A stretch of DNA of 64,000 bases from the NCBI RefSeq assembly GCF_000023925.1, contig NC_013169.1:558001-622000 (forward strand), written 5' to 3'. The position numbers and the translations under genes are program-made. The DNA is from Kytococcus sedentarius DSM 20547 (GTDB lineage Bacteria > Actinomycetota > Actinomycetes > Actinomycetales > Dermatophilaceae). The notes beneath the pieces were generated by a model. That model saw only the letters and a program-made list of their open reading frames with translations. It did no database searches and had not been told where the DNA came from. Shown here in pieces: positions 34,199-43,285 of this stretch (within the stretch, counting starts at the first letter, position 1; the number at the start of each line of letters is the position of its first letter).

Positions 34199-34555
34199 GT
34201 GTACGTCGTCTTGCTGCCGCTGGCGGCGCTCATCGCGGTGGCGGTCGTGGTGATCGGCCGTGCCGTCTCCGGCGGTGGGCGCCCCGCCCCCGGGTGGATG
34301 ACGCCGGCCGCGGCGGTCGTGATGGTGCTGGTTGCCGGGGCCTACGCCCTGCTGGGCACCGTGGTGGCGCGGACGCGCGACGCGCAGGGCTTCGAGGCGC
34401 TCAACGCGCCGTTCGCGGCCTCGCTGATGGTCCTGCTGGTGCCGGCGGTCGTGCTCACGGTGCAGTTCTGGCGCGACCGGACGACCCACCGCTTTGCCGC
34501 CGCGATGGTGGCCGCCGCGCTCGGGCTGCTGCTCGTGCTCGGCATCCAGTTCTGA
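34199..34555 (+). CDS. Small membrane protein following purL
   Basis: This 118-residue protein has about four hydrophobic segments (VYVVLLPLAALIAVAVVVIG at the N-terminus, then AAAVVMVLVAGAYALLG, LMVLLVPAVVLTV and AAALGLLLVLGI). The start is a GTG one base after the purL stop, so it depends on coupling. Its C-terminal half, FWRDRTTHRFAAAMVAAALGL, resembles FWRARTDRAFTVAMMVTLAM of the next gene, so the two are paralogues. Function is unknown. Confidence 0.65.
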   Translation: MYVVLLPLAALIAVAVVVIGRAVSGGGRPAPGWMTPAAAVVMVLVAGAYALLGTVVARTRDAQGFEALNAPFAASLMVLLVPAVVLTVQFWRDRTTHRFAAAMVAAALGLLLVLGIQF

Positions 34556-34564
34556 GGAGACTGC

Positions 34565-34930
34565 ATGGACCCTGCTGACCTGTGGGTGCCGACCATGGCG
34601 GTGGTGCTGGTGACCGCGCTGGCCGTGTTCGCCGCCACCCGCCGCAGCGAGCCAGCCGGCCCCCTGAAGCGTGGGGTGGCCGGGGTGGCGACGGCGGTGG
34701 TCGTCGGGTGGGTGGCCTGGGCGGCCGTCGCGAGCGTCACCGGGGGACCGCTGCCGGGCGGGGGAGGCGCGGGCTACCTCAGCGTGCTGGGGCTGCGCGC
34801 GTTGTCGGTGGGGGCCGTGCTGGTCACCTTCTGGCGGGCGCGCACCGACCGTGCGTTCACCGTGGCGATGATGGTGACGCTCGCGATGTCGCTGCCCGAG
34901 CTCGGCTGGGCGGCCGACGCCCTGCGCTGA
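34565..34930 (+). CDS. Small membrane protein, paralogue of the preceding gene
   Basis: This 121-residue protein has about four hydrophobic segments beginning LWVPTMAVVLVTALAVFAATRR. A Gly-rich loop (TGGPLPGGGGAGY) precedes the last two segments. GAGGAGA lies 6 nt before ATG 34565. It pairs with the 34199 gene, sharing the FWRxRTxxxF motif, and the two might form a hetero-oligomer. No family is recognised. It is probably the last gene of the purSQL transcript. Confidence 0.68.
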   Translation: MDPADLWVPTMAVVLVTALAVFAATRRSEPAGPLKRGVAGVATAVVVGWVAWAAVASVTGGPLPGGGGAGYLSVLGLRALSVGAVLVTFWRARTDRAFTVAMMVTLAMSLPELGWAADALR

Positions 34931-35006
34931 GGCATTGGCAAAGAATCCACCCCCGGGCTGACCGATCCGAGCGCGGCGGGGCGGCTCCCGGGCGCACACT
35001 CATCCC

Positions 35007-35441
35007 ATGGACACACCGTTCCCCACCCGCCTCCCGCTGCCCACCGGCATCACGCGCCCCCGGGTTGTCGGTGCCCTGGCGGTGCTCGCGATGGCCGTGC
35101 CGCTGACGGCCGGGTGCGGTCCCGAGGAGGGCGAGAAGCACGACGAGAAGCTGGAACAGTGCGACCGGGCGCCGGACAACACCGAGCTGGGACACATGGT
35201 GAGCTCCCGCGACGCGGAGGACCGTCCCGTGCCGACCCTGGATGAGCTGGTGGCGCAGGCCGAGGGGATCGCCGTGGTGCACACCGGGCGGGTGTGGCCC
35301 GGCGAACAGACCGAGTCGGGCCTCGGGGGTGGTGAGGCGTCGACCGCCGTCACCGCCCGGGTGCTGCGGTCGGTGAAGGGGGACCGGCGGCGCCTCACAG
35401 GGGCGTCACAGTGTTCGCACAGTGCGCCGATCCGGCTGTGA
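35007..35441 (+). CDS. Lipoprotein, probably truncated family member
   Basis: This 144-residue protein has a signal segment PRVVGALAVLAMAVPLTAGC ending in a lipobox. The middle, LDELVAQAEGIAVVHTGRVW...VTARVLRSVKGD, parallels LTELDGIALVEPAGDLR...LPVTVLDGVEGA of the 224-residue lipoprotein just downstream. After this point it ends in unrelated RRRLTGASQCSHSAPIRL. The C-terminal half of the family is therefore missing, most simply by a frameshift or deletion. It may be a pseudogene or a short version. Confidence 0.6.
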   Translation: MDTPFPTRLPLPTGITRPRVVGALAVLAMAVPLTAGCGPEEGEKHDEKLEQCDRAPDNTELGHMVSSRDAEDRPVPTLDELVAQAEGIAVVHTGRVWPGEQTESGLGGGEASTAVTARVLRSVKGDRRRLTGASQCSHSAPIRL

Positions 35442-35481
35442 GCCACTAGGCAGAACCCGACTGGAGCCCCATGCTCGTGTC

Positions 35482-36156
35482 ATGAGCACACAGACCCTGC
35501 GGGGCACCCACGTCCTCGCCATCGCAGCCCTCGGCGCGATGGCCCTCACCGGCTGCGGCACCGGGGAGGAGGGGGCAGCCCCGTCGCAGTCCGTCACTGC
35601 GGCGGCGCCGTCCGGCACATCGGATCCGGGCGGCTCGCCCTCCGGCGACGCCGTCTGCGCGGTCGGCTCCGTGGACCCCTGGCACGAGAGGCTCGCCCCG
35701 GGGCTCGCGGGTGCCGACTGGCCCACCCTTCCCGCTCCGGCCAAGGCCCTCACCGAGCTGGACGGCATCGCCCTCGTGGAGCCCGCCGGGGACCTCCGGG
35801 AGTCGGGGGCCAAGGGCGCCTACGAGCTGCCGGTGACCGTCCTCGACGGGGTGGAGGGCGCGGAGGACGGCCAGCACCTCACGGTCGTCCTCCTGGGCGA
35901 CGGCCTCTCGCTGGCCGAGGTCGAGGAGCTGCGCCCCGAGGGTCCCTACCTCGTGTTCTGGGAGGACACCGAGCAGGGTGCGGTGCCGCATGCCGAGGGC
36001 TTCTGGTACGAGCTCGACGTGGAGCCGTGCTCGAACAGCGAGGGCGCCGTCTCGCAGGTCAGCGACCCGGTCGCGGGCATCGGCTCCCCGCTCGGCTGGC
36101 AGGAGACCCACACGCTGGCGGGCATGGTCGAGCAGCTCCGCGCCGCCCAGGGGTGA
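35482..36156 (+). CDS. Lipoprotein, unknown function
   Basis: This 224-residue protein has a signal sequence (LAIAALGAMALTGC) with Cys25, a Ser/Pro/Gly-rich linker to residue 60, then a folded region with LTVVLLGDGLSLAEVEELRPEGPYLVFWED and FWYELDVEPCSN. It appears related to the lipoproteins at 28306 (minus) and 35007. No known catalytic motif is seen. ATG 35482 lacks a good ribosome-binding site. Confidence 0.7.
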   Translation: MSTQTLRGTHVLAIAALGAMALTGCGTGEEGAAPSQSVTAAAPSGTSDPGGSPSGDAVCAVGSVDPWHERLAPGLAGADWPTLPAPAKALTELDGIALVEPAGDLRESGAKGAYELPVTVLDGVEGAEDGQHLTVVLLGDGLSLAEVEELRPEGPYLVFWEDTEQGAVPHAEGFWYELDVEPCSNSEGAVSQVSDPVAGIGSPLGWQETHTLAGMVEQLRAAQG

Positions 36157-36183
36157 GGGGCCGCTGGGTCTGCCGCGCCCCGC

Positions 36184-37431
36184 TCAGGCCTGGCGGTAGC
36201 TCGCGAGGAAGTTCCCCATCCGTTCCACGGCGACTGTGAGCGTGTCCGGGTGGGGGAGGGTCACCACGCGGAAGTGGTCGGTGGTGGGGATGTTGAAGCC
36301 CGACCCGTGGGTGATGAGGATCTTCTCGCTGCGCAGCAGGTCCAGGGCGAACTGCTGGTCGTCGGCGATCGGGTGCACCTCGGGATCGAGCCGGGGGAAG
36401 GCGTACAGGGCGCCGGTCGGCTTGACGCAGCTCACCCCATCAATGGCGTTGAGGCCCTCCCAGGCGACGTCCCGGCTGCGGGTGAGACGGCCGGTGGGCA
36501 GCAGCAGGTCCTCGATCGACTGCTTGCCCCCCAGAGCGGCCTGGATGGCCTGCTGGCCGGGCACGTTGGCGCACAGCCGGGTGGAGGTGAGCAGCTCCAC
36601 GCCCTCCAGGAAGCCGGCGGCGTGGTCGCGCGGTCCGGTGATGACCATCCAGCCGGAGCGGTACCCGGCCACGCGATAGGTCTTGCTCAGCCCGGACAGG
36701 GTGACGCACAGCAGGTCCGGGGCGAAGGTGGCCAGGTTGGTCACCGGCAGGTCGTCGTAGGTGATGCGGTCGTAGATCTCGTCGGCGAACAGCAGCAGCC
36801 CGTGGCGACGCGCGACGTCCGTGATCGCCCGCAGCGTCTCGTCGCTGTAGACGGCGCCGGTGGGGTTGTTCGGGTTGATGACGACGATCGCCTTGGTGCG
36901 CGGGGTCACCTTGGACTCGAGGTCGGCCACGTCCGGGTTCCAGCCGTCCTCCTCGTCGCACCGGTAGTGCACCGGGCGGCCGCCGGCGAGCGAGGTCGCG
37001 GCGGTCCACAGCGGGTAGTCGGGGGAGGGGACGAGCACCTCGTCGCCGTCGTCGAGGAGGGCGTTGAGCACGAGCATGATGAGCTCGGAGACGCCGTTGC
37101 CCAGGTACACGTCGTCGACGTCGACCTCGGGGAAGCCCGGGGTCTCGTTGTAGCGGTCCACCACTGCCCGACGGGCCGACAGGATGCCCTTGGACTCGGA
37201 GTAGCCGTGCGAGACCGGCAGGGTGGCGATCATGTCGCGCACGATGTCCGGCGGCGGCGGGAAGTCGAACGGCGCTGGGTTGCCGATGTTCAGCTTCAGG
37301 ATGTGCTCGCCGGCGGCCTCCATGCGCTGCGCCTCGGCGTTCACCGGGCCACGGATCTCGTAGAGGACGTCCGCGAGCTTGGCGCTCTGCGGCAGGGAGC
37401 GAGGCGTGGTCCGGTCACCGGGCGTCGTCAT
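36184..37431 (-). CDS. alaA: Alanine/glutamate-pyruvate aminotransferase, AlaA type
   Basis: This 415-residue class I PLP aminotransferase is close to E. coli AlaA throughout: LYEIRGPVNAEAQRME, LKLNIGNPAPFDF, YLGNGVSELIMLVLNALLDDGDEVL, PSPDYPLWTAA, INPNNPTGAVYSDE, and SGLSKTYRVAGYRSGW with the PLP lysine. RLCANVPGQQAIQAALGG and FRVVTLP with the carboxylate-binding Arg complete the match. It converts pyruvate and glutamate to alanine and 2-oxoglutarate. It stands alone, 49 nt downstream of the minus-strand spermidine-synthase-like gene. Confidence 0.93.
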   Translation of the reverse strand: MTTPGDRTTPRSLPQSAKLADVLYEIRGPVNAEAQRMEAAGEHILKLNIGNPAPFDFPPPPDIVRDMIATLPVSHGYSESKGILSARRAVVDRYNETPGFPEVDVDDVYLGNGVSELIMLVLNALLDDGDEVLVPSPDYPLWTAATSLAGGRPVHYRCDEEDGWNPDVADLESKVTPRTKAIVVINPNNPTGAVYSDETLRAITDVARRHGLLLFADEIYDRITYDDLPVTNLATFAPDLLCVTLSGLSKTYRVAGYRSGWMVITGPRDHAAGFLEGVELLTSTRLCANVPGQQAIQAALGGKQSIEDLLLPTGRLTRSRDVAWEGLNAIDGVSCVKPTGALYAFPRLDPEVHPIADDQQFALDLLRSEKILITHGSGFNIPTTDHFRVVTLPHPDTLTVAVERMGNFLASYRQA

Positions 37432-37480
37432 GTTCGGAATCGTCCCACGCGACGTGAGCGCCGCCGATCACCCGGGCCGG

Positions 37481-38350
37481 TCAAGCGCGAGGCGGCCCCG
37501 TCCATCGGGCCAGGACGGCACCGGCCCGCACCTCGGTGGGCAGGGCGGAGCGCCCCACGCGCCGCTCCAGAGCGGTGGCCCAAGCCGGGGCGCCCCGGCC
37601 CGGCGCCGTGCCCTCGTCCGTCCCACCGCGCCGGGCGACGACCACCACATTGCCCGGCCGGCGGCTGTTCAGCACCTCCCGGGCGCCGATGAGGGCGATC
37701 TCCTCCGCGCGCCACCCACCGGCCACCCACGCACCGAGCACCTCCCCGGTCCGCGCCAGCTCGGGTTCGTCGGCCACGTTCATGGCCAGCACCCCACCGG
37801 GCGCGAGCACCCGGAGGCAGTCCGCCGCGAACCCCGCGGTCACGAGCTCGTCGGGTACGCGCCCGGCGTCGAAGGCGTCCACCACCACGGCATCGGCGCT
37901 GGCGTCCTTGAGTCCCGCCACGCCGGTGCGGCCGGCCTGCGGGCGCACCCGGATGCGGTGACCCGCCGGGAGCGGGAGGCGGGCGCGCACCGCATCGGTC
38001 AGGGCCGCGTCGGGCTCCAGCACGATCTGCGGCGAGCCGGGCCGGGTGGCCTGCACGTAGCGGGGGAGCGTCAGTCCCGCGCCACCGACGTGGGTCACCC
38101 CGATCCGCTCCGGCGGGGAGGGCGTGGCCACAAGGTCGAGTACCGCGGCCAGGTGGGCGATGTACGGGAAGTCCAGCCGCCGCGGGTCGTCGGTGTCCAC
38201 GTGGGACTGGGGTCGCCCGTCGCGGAGCACGATGACGCCGCCGCCCTCGGCCTCCTCGAAGCCGATGCGGTCCGGCAGCACGTCCTCCTCCCGGCCGCGG
38301 GGCGCCGGGGGCACTGGGCGGCGGCGGCCGGCGCGCTCACGTCGCCCCAT
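37481..38350 (-). CDS. Spermidine synthase-like methyltransferase-fold protein
   Basis: This 289-residue protein has DGRPQSHVDTDDPRRLDFPYIAHLAAVLD, then HVGGAGLTLPRYV, the nucleotide-binding loop of spermidine/spermine synthase-like proteins. EPDAALTDAVR, DAVVVDAFDAGRVPDEL and LAPGGVLAMNVAD follow. Actinobacteria encode several such proteins whose aminopropyl or methyl transfer role is unproven. The polyamine-synthase HGxxQ and catalytic Asp context is altered, so the activity is uncertain. It ends 49 nt before the alaA start, and 79 nt separate it from the dehydrogenase upstream. Confidence 0.8.
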   Translation of the reverse strand: MGRRERAGRRRPVPPAPRGREEDVLPDRIGFEEAEGGGVIVLRDGRPQSHVDTDDPRRLDFPYIAHLAAVLDLVATPSPPERIGVTHVGGAGLTLPRYVQATRPGSPQIVLEPDAALTDAVRARLPLPAGHRIRVRPQAGRTGVAGLKDASADAVVVDAFDAGRVPDELVTAGFAADCLRVLAPGGVLAMNVADEPELARTGEVLGAWVAGGWRAEEIALIGAREVLNSRRPGNVVVVARRGGTDEGTAPGRGAPAWATALERRVGRSALPTEVRAGAVLARWTGPPRA

Positions 38351-38429
38351 CAGGACCGCCCCAGCACGGTGCCGTGCTCCCGAGCCCCCGCCACGAGCTG
38401 CCGGGCGCTCGTGCCGGTCGGGGAGCCGC

Positions 38430-39485
38430 TCACGGTCGCAGCATGACCTTGATGGCGGTGCGCTCGTCCATGGCCGTGTACGCCCGGGCGACCTCCGCCA
38501 GCGGCATCACCGCATCGAAGACCTGGCCCGGGTCGATCTCGCCGGCCAGCACCTTGTCGCGCAGCATCGGCGCGTACTCGCGCGCAGGCGCCACCCCGCC
38601 GGCGAGGTTCACGTTGCGGCGGAACATCAGCTCGATCGGTAGCTCGATGCCGTGCGGCACCCCCACGTAGCCGACCGTCCCGCCGGGCCGCGCGGAGCGG
38701 ATCGCCTGCAGCATCGAGTCGTGGGTGCCCACGCACTCCAGGACACGGTCGGCGCCCCATCCGTCGGTGAGCTCGCGCAGCGCCTCGACCCCCTCGTCAC
38801 CACGGGTCTCGATGATGTCGGTGGCCCCAAACGTTCGCGCCACCGCCTGCCGCTGGGGGTAGCGCGACATCGCGATGACGCGCTCGGCGCCCTGCAGGCC
38901 GGCGGCCAGCACCGCGCACAGACCCACCGCGCCATCGCCCACGACGGCGACGGTCTCGCCGGGCTGCACCCCGGCGCGCAGGGCCGCGTGCCACCCGGTT
39001 CCCATGACGTCCGAGCAGGTCAGCAGGGAGGCCAGCAGGCGCTCGTCCACCGAGGCGTCGATGCCGTCGACCGGGACCAAGGTGCCGTCCGCGCGGGGAA
39101 CCCGCACGGCCTCGCCCTGCCCGCCGTCCACGAAATGCCCGTCGCGGTCCTCACCGCCCCAGCCGCCACCACGCTCGCAGGAGGTCTGCATGCCCCATCG
39201 GCACGCGGCGCACTCGCCGCACGACCAGACGAAGGGGGCGATGACGAACTGGCCGGGACGCACACCCGTCACCTCGGGGCCCACCTCCTCGACGACGCCG
39301 ACGAACTCGTGGCCGATGCGGCGGGGCTCGTCCACGGCGTTGGCGCCCCGGTAGGGCCACAGGTCGGAGCCGCACACGCAGCTGGCGACAACGCGCACGA
39401 CGGCGTCGGTGGGCAGCACGACCTGCGGGTCGGGGACCTCGGTCAGGCGGACGTCCCCGGGGGCATGGATCACGGTGGCCTTCAT
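38430..39485 (-). CDS. Zinc-dependent alcohol dehydrogenase (MDR family)
   Basis: This 351-residue medium-chain dehydrogenase has the catalytic zinc ligands in [12 protein letters not shown] and [12 protein letters not shown]. Its structural zinc loop is [15 protein letters not shown], and the NAD(P) loop is [16 protein letters not shown]. It ends with [14 protein letters not shown]. It would oxidise an alcohol or reduce an aldehyde. The substrate is unknown. ATG 39485 is preferred over an in-frame upstream ATG because AAGGA precedes it. It is divergent from arcA. Confidence 0.92.
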   Translation of the reverse strand: MKATVIHAPGDVRLTEVPDPQVVLPTDAVVRVVASCVCGSDLWPYRGANAVDEPRRIGHEFVGVVEEVGPEVTGVRPGQFVIAPFVWSCGECAACRWGMQTSCERGGGWGGEDRDGHFVDGGQGEAVRVPRADGTLVPVDGIDASVDERLLASLLTCSDVMGTGWHAALRAGVQPGETVAVVGDGAVGLCAVLAAGLQGAERVIAMSRYPQRQAVARTFGATDIIETRGDEGVEALRELTDGWGADRVLECVGTHDSMLQAIRSARPGGTVGYVGVPHGIELPIELMFRRNVNLAGGVAPAREYAPMLRDKVLAGEIDPGQVFDAVMPLAEVARAYTAMDERTAIKVMLRP

Positions 39486-39613
39486 ACGTGCGATCCTTGC
39501 ACGCGACATGCACCCCGGGCAGCCGGGACCTGCTGGCCCAAGGGGGGTCGGCGTCCCGCCGGAGGCACGGCCCCGCGCCGCCTCCGCCGTCCCGGGAGAG
39601 GAAGGATCTCTCC

Positions 39614-40843
39614 ATGCCGTTCCACGTTGGTTCCGAGGTGGGCAAACTCAAGCAGGTGATCGTGCACCGTCCCGGGCTCGAGATGAGCCGGTTGACGCCC
39701 ACGAACTGTGAGCGCTACCTGTTCGACGAGGTGCTGTGGCTCGAGAAGGCGCAGGCCGAGCACGACGAGTTCCGGGCGGTCATGGAGGGGCGCGGCGTCG
39801 TCGTGCACGAATTCTCCGACCTGCTGCGCGAGACGCTCGCCGTGCCGGACGCCAAGAAGCACGTGCTGGACAACTCGCTGGACGAGCGCATGGTGGGTCC
39901 GCAGGCCGCCGACGAGCTGCGCGGCGTCTTCCAGGCCATGTCCGACGAGGAGCTCGCCACCTACCTGGTCGGGGGCCTCACGAAGGGCGAGCTGAACGCC
40001 CGCCTCCCGCGCAGCACCAGCCTGTACCTGAACACCCTCACCGACCGGGACATGGTGCTGGCCCCGCTGCCCAACCACCTCTTCACGCGCGACACCTCGG
40101 CGTGGATGTTCGGCGGTGTCTCGGTGAACTCCATGCACAAGAAGGCCCGCCGCCGCGAGACGGTCCACTTCGAGGCCATCTACCGCTGGCACCCGCTCTT
40201 CGCCGAGGCCGACTTCGCGCGCTGGAACGACGGGCTGCAGAGCGGCCCGGCGACCACCGAGGGCGGCGACATGCTCGTCATCGGCAACGAGGCGGTGATG
40301 ATCGGTGTCTCCGAGCGCACCAACCCGCAGGGTGTGGAGCGCGTGGCGCAGAATCTGCTGCGCTCCGGCCAGGCGAGGACGGTGCTGGCACTGGACATGC
40401 CGAAGGCCCGGGCCCTGATGCACCTGGACACGGTGATGACCATGCTCAACCCCACCACCTTCACCCGGTACCAGAACCTGCCGCCCATGCAGAGCTGGAC
40501 CATCCGCGCCGACGGCGAGGGTGCCGAGGCGGGCCTCGAGTTCACCCACAACGCGCCGGAGCGGCTGGACGCGGCGATCGCCGAGGCCCTCGGGGTCGAC
40601 CGGATCGAGGTGCTGGCCGCCGACCAGGACGAGCGCTCCGCCGAGCGCGAGCAGTGGGACGACGGCTGCAACGTGCTCGCCCTGGAGCCGAACGTGGTCG
40701 TCGGCTACGAGCGCAACACCACCACGAACGACTACCTGCGCGCGCAGGGCGTCGAGGTGCTCACGATCGACGGCGGCGAGCTCGGCCGGGGTCGGGGTGG
40801 CCCCCGCTGCATGAGCTGCCCCATCGAGCGCGAGGCCGTCTGA
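39614..40843 (+). CDS. arcA: Arginine deiminase
   Basis: This 409-residue protein has the full-length ArcA pattern: [69 protein letters not shown] with the catalytic His, and C-terminal [10 protein letters not shown] with the nucleophile Cys. It hydrolyses arginine to citrulline and ammonia. The arginine deiminase pathway usually has arcB, arcC and an antiporter adjacent. None are seen here, so this arcA is an orphan, perhaps for acid or nitrogen metabolism. AAGGA precedes ATG 39614. The next gene starts 1 nt after its stop. Confidence 0.96.
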   Translation: MPFHVGSEVGKLKQVIVHRPGLEMSRLTPTNCERYLFDEVLWLEKAQAEHDEFRAVMEGRGVVVHEFSDLLRETLAVPDAKKHVLDNSLDERMVGPQAADELRGVFQAMSDEELATYLVGGLTKGELNARLPRSTSLYLNTLTDRDMVLAPLPNHLFTRDTSAWMFGGVSVNSMHKKARRRETVHFEAIYRWHPLFAEADFARWNDGLQSGPATTEGGDMLVIGNEAVMIGVSERTNPQGVERVAQNLLRSGQARTVLALDMPKARALMHLDTVMTMLNPTTFTRYQNLPPMQSWTIRADGEGAEAGLEFTHNAPERLDAAIAEALGVDRIEVLAADQDERSAEREQWDDGCNVLALEPNVVVGYERNTTTNDYLRAQGVEVLTIDGGELGRGRGGPRCMSCPIEREAV

Positions 40844-40844
40844 G

Positions 40845-41261
40845 GTGCCGCCCCGCCGCCGCATCGACCCGTCCGCGGGGCACGCGGCGGTGGGGCAGTG
40901 GCTCGCCGCGCAGTCGGGTCAGGACGAGGGGGAGCCCGCGCCCGTCGCGGTGGACCGGCAGGTGCTGGCCACCGCGGTGCGGTTCACGCTGGAGGAGCTG
41001 GGCGCCCGCGCTCCGGGACGCTCGGTGGAGGTGAGGGTCCCGCCGCTGGGCGTGGTGCAGTGCGTCGAGGGCTCCACGCACCGCCGGGGCACGCCGCCGG
41101 CCGTGGTGGAGATGGACGCGGCCACGTGGCTCGCCCTCGCGACGGGGCGCTTGGCGTGGGTCGATGCAGTGGGCGCCGGTTCGGTGCAGGCCTCCGGGCA
41201 GCGGGCGGACCTGGCTTCCCACCTGCCCCTGGTCGAGGACGCAGGGGCCCGGCGGGCCTGA
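40845..41261 (+). CDS. Sterol-carrier-like (SCP-3) family protein
   Basis: This 138-residue protein has a hydrophobic helix followed by strands, VAVDRQVLATAVRFTLEELGARAPGRSVEVRVPPLGVVQC, and VVEMDAATWLALATGRLAWVDAVG. The last segment matches the SCP2-like lipid-binding fold of the actinobacterial sterol carrier family that is often encoded beside purF. Ligand and role are unknown. The GTG start is one base after the arcA stop, so expression is coupled to arcA here. Confidence 0.78.
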   Translation: MPPRRRIDPSAGHAAVGQWLAAQSGQDEGEPAPVAVDRQVLATAVRFTLEELGARAPGRSVEVRVPPLGVVQCVEGSTHRRGTPPAVVEMDAATWLALATGRLAWVDAVGAGSVQASGQRADLASHLPLVEDAGARRA

Positions 41262-41268
41262 GGGCGGA

Positions 41269-41559
41269 TCAGCTGCCGCGGCGCTCGCTGCGCTTCAGGG
41301 CGATGGCGTCGACGATCGCGAAGACGACCCCGCCCAGCAGCAGGCCGGCGATGCCGAACATCACGGCGAGGAACGCGAAGGACCGTCCGGGGGAGTACAT
41401 CGGGGAGGACGGCCCCATCACCGTCACGAGCCCGGCGAGGGCCACGCCCAGCACGGTGCCGATGAGCACGAAGGGCAGCACCCGTGGCGCGCGGTGCACC
41501 GGGGTGGGGTCGGGGGTGGGGGAGTTCTGGTCGGGGAATTCCTGGGTCTCGTCCTGCAC
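41269..41559 (-). CDS. Small membrane protein, two transmembrane helices
   Basis: This 96-residue protein has a Pro/Asp-rich N-terminus (SPTPDPTPVHRAP) and two hydrophobic segments, VLPFVLIGTVLGVALAGLVTVMG and FAFLAVMFGIAGLLLGGVVFAIVDAIAL, with a short basic tail. The GTG start at 41559 is 6 nt after TACCGT (minus, 41566-41571), a leaderless arrangement. It is divergent from purF. The function is unknown. Confidence 0.72.
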   Translation of the reverse strand: MQDETQEFPDQNSPTPDPTPVHRAPRVLPFVLIGTVLGVALAGLVTVMGPSSPMYSPGRSFAFLAVMFGIAGLLLGGVVFAIVDAIALKRSERRGS

Positions 41560-41646
41560 GGTTCCACGGTACGTGGACGGCTGGGCCTGCTGCCGGCACC
41601 ACCCCCCCATCGGGCGACTGCATGATGGGCGCCACCCTGTGGGACC

Positions 41647-43203
41647 ATGTGCCCCGTGACCCGAGGTGATGGCCGTCTGTCCCATGCTCTGCTCCCCGAC
41701 GAGGCGCTCCCGCAGGACGAGTGCGGGGTGTTCGCCGTGTGGGCGCCCGACGAGGACGTCGCGACGCTGACCTACTACGGGCTCTACGCCCTGCAGCACC
41801 GCGGCCAGGAGTCCGCCGGCATCGCGGTGTCCAACGGCTCGTCGCTGCTGGTCTACAAGGACATGGGCCTGGTCTCCCAGGTGTTCAACGACCAGGTGCT
41901 GCGCCCGCTGAAGGGGCACATGGCCATCGGGCACACCCGCTACTCCACCACCGGGGCCTCGGTCTGGGAGAACGCCCAGCCCACGTTGGCCGGTTCGGAC
42001 GACCGCACGCTCGCGCTGGCGCACAACGGCAACATCATTAACTCCGCCGAGCTGCTCGACCGGTTGAAGGAGCTGCTGGACGGCGACGTGAGCAAGGCTG
42101 CCGGGGAGCTGGGCCGGGGGAGCACCACCGACACCGCGATCCTCTCCTCGCTGCTGAGCACCGGGGAGGGCACCGTGCTGGAGCGCGCGCAGCGGATCCT
42201 GCCCACCGTGCGCGGTGCGTTCTCGCTGGTCTTCCTCGACGAGAACCGCCTGTACGCCGCCCGCGACCCGCAGGGTGTGCGCCCGCTGGTGATCGGCCGC
42301 CTGAGCCGCGGCTGGGTGGTCGCCTCGGAGACGGCGGCCCTGGACATCGTGGGCGCCAGCTTCGTGCGCGAGGTCGCCCCCGGTGAGCTGATCGCCATCG
42401 ACCACGACGGGCTGGAGTCGGTCTCCTTCGCCGAGCCCGAGCCCAAGGGCTGCATCTTCGAGTACGTCTACCTCGCGCGGCCGGACACCAAGATCGCCGG
42501 CCGGGAGGTCTACGACGCCCGGGTGGAGATGGGGCGTGCGCTGGCCCGGCGGCACCCGGCCGAGGCCGACATGGTGATGCCGGTGCCCGAGTCCGGGACG
42601 CCCTCGGCCATCGGCTACGCCGAGGAGTCCGGCATCCCCTACGGCCTGGGGCTGGTGAAGAACTCGTACGTGGGGCGCACCTTCATCTCGCCCACGCAGA
42701 CCATCCGGCAACTGGGCATCCGGCTCAAGCTGAACCCGCTGAAGCACGTCATCGCCGGCAAGCGCCTGGTGGTCGTGGACGACTCGATCGTCCGCGGCAA
42801 CACGCAGCGGGCCCTGGTGAAGATGCTCCGCGAGGCGGGCGCTGCCGAGGTGCACGTGCGCATCAGCTCGCCGCCGGTGGAATGGCCCTGCTTCTACGGC
42901 ATCGACTTCGCCACCCGCGCCGAGCTCGCCGCGGCGAACATGACCGTCGAGGAGATCTGCACCTCGATCGGCGCGGACTCGCTGGGCTACGTGGAGGTCG
43001 AGGACATCGTCGCGGCCTCGGAGCAGCCAGCCGACCGCCTCTGCGCCGCCTGCTTCGACGGTGTCTACCCCATCCCCCTGCCCACCGACGGCCGCACCGG
43101 CAAGAAGTGGCTGGAGCTCGAGCGGGCCGCCCGCGCCACCGACCCGACGGACGTGGGCACCCAGCAGGTGCGCGACTTCGCGCAGAACCCCGGCCGCCCC
43201 TGA
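41647..43203 (+). CDS. purF: Amidophosphoribosyltransferase
   Basis: This 518-residue protein has a short propeptide ending DE before Cys26 in CGVFAVWAPDED, the N-terminal nucleophile exposed by processing. GLYALQHRGQESAGIAV and GHTRYSTTG form the glutaminase domain. VVVDDSIVRGNT is the PRPP loop. The cysteines at GCIFEYVY, WPCFYG and RLCAACF match the 4Fe-4S cluster of the B. subtilis type. It makes phosphoribosylamine from PRPP and glutamine, the first committed purine step. ATG 41647 is weakly supported. GTG 41656 is an alternative. purM follows after 82 nt. Confidence 0.96.
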   Translation: MCPVTRGDGRLSHALLPDEALPQDECGVFAVWAPDEDVATLTYYGLYALQHRGQESAGIAVSNGSSLLVYKDMGLVSQVFNDQVLRPLKGHMAIGHTRYSTTGASVWENAQPTLAGSDDRTLALAHNGNIINSAELLDRLKELLDGDVSKAAGELGRGSTTDTAILSSLLSTGEGTVLERAQRILPTVRGAFSLVFLDENRLYAARDPQGVRPLVIGRLSRGWVVASETAALDIVGASFVREVAPGELIAIDHDGLESVSFAEPEPKGCIFEYVYLARPDTKIAGREVYDARVEMGRALARRHPAEADMVMPVPESGTPSAIGYAEESGIPYGLGLVKNSYVGRTFISPTQTIRQLGIRLKLNPLKHVIAGKRLVVVDDSIVRGNTQRALVKMLREAGAAEVHVRISSPPVEWPCFYGIDFATRAELAAANMTVEEICTSIGADSLGYVEVEDIVAASEQPADRLCAACFDGVYPIPLPTDGRTGKKWLELERAARATDPTDVGTQQVRDFAQNPGRP

Positions 43204-43285
43204 ACCCGCTGCCGGCTGCCCGGGCGACCCGGACGGCAGGCCCCGCACCGTCCACCGCAGACCGACCACCCCGCAGAAGGTCCTC

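Noticed and set aside
31741-34233. 830-codon open frame on the minus strand opposite purL
   Set aside because: Low-complexity Gly/Arg/Val/His-rich translation in the third-position-G/C shadow of purL. No family motifs. Expected at this GC content.
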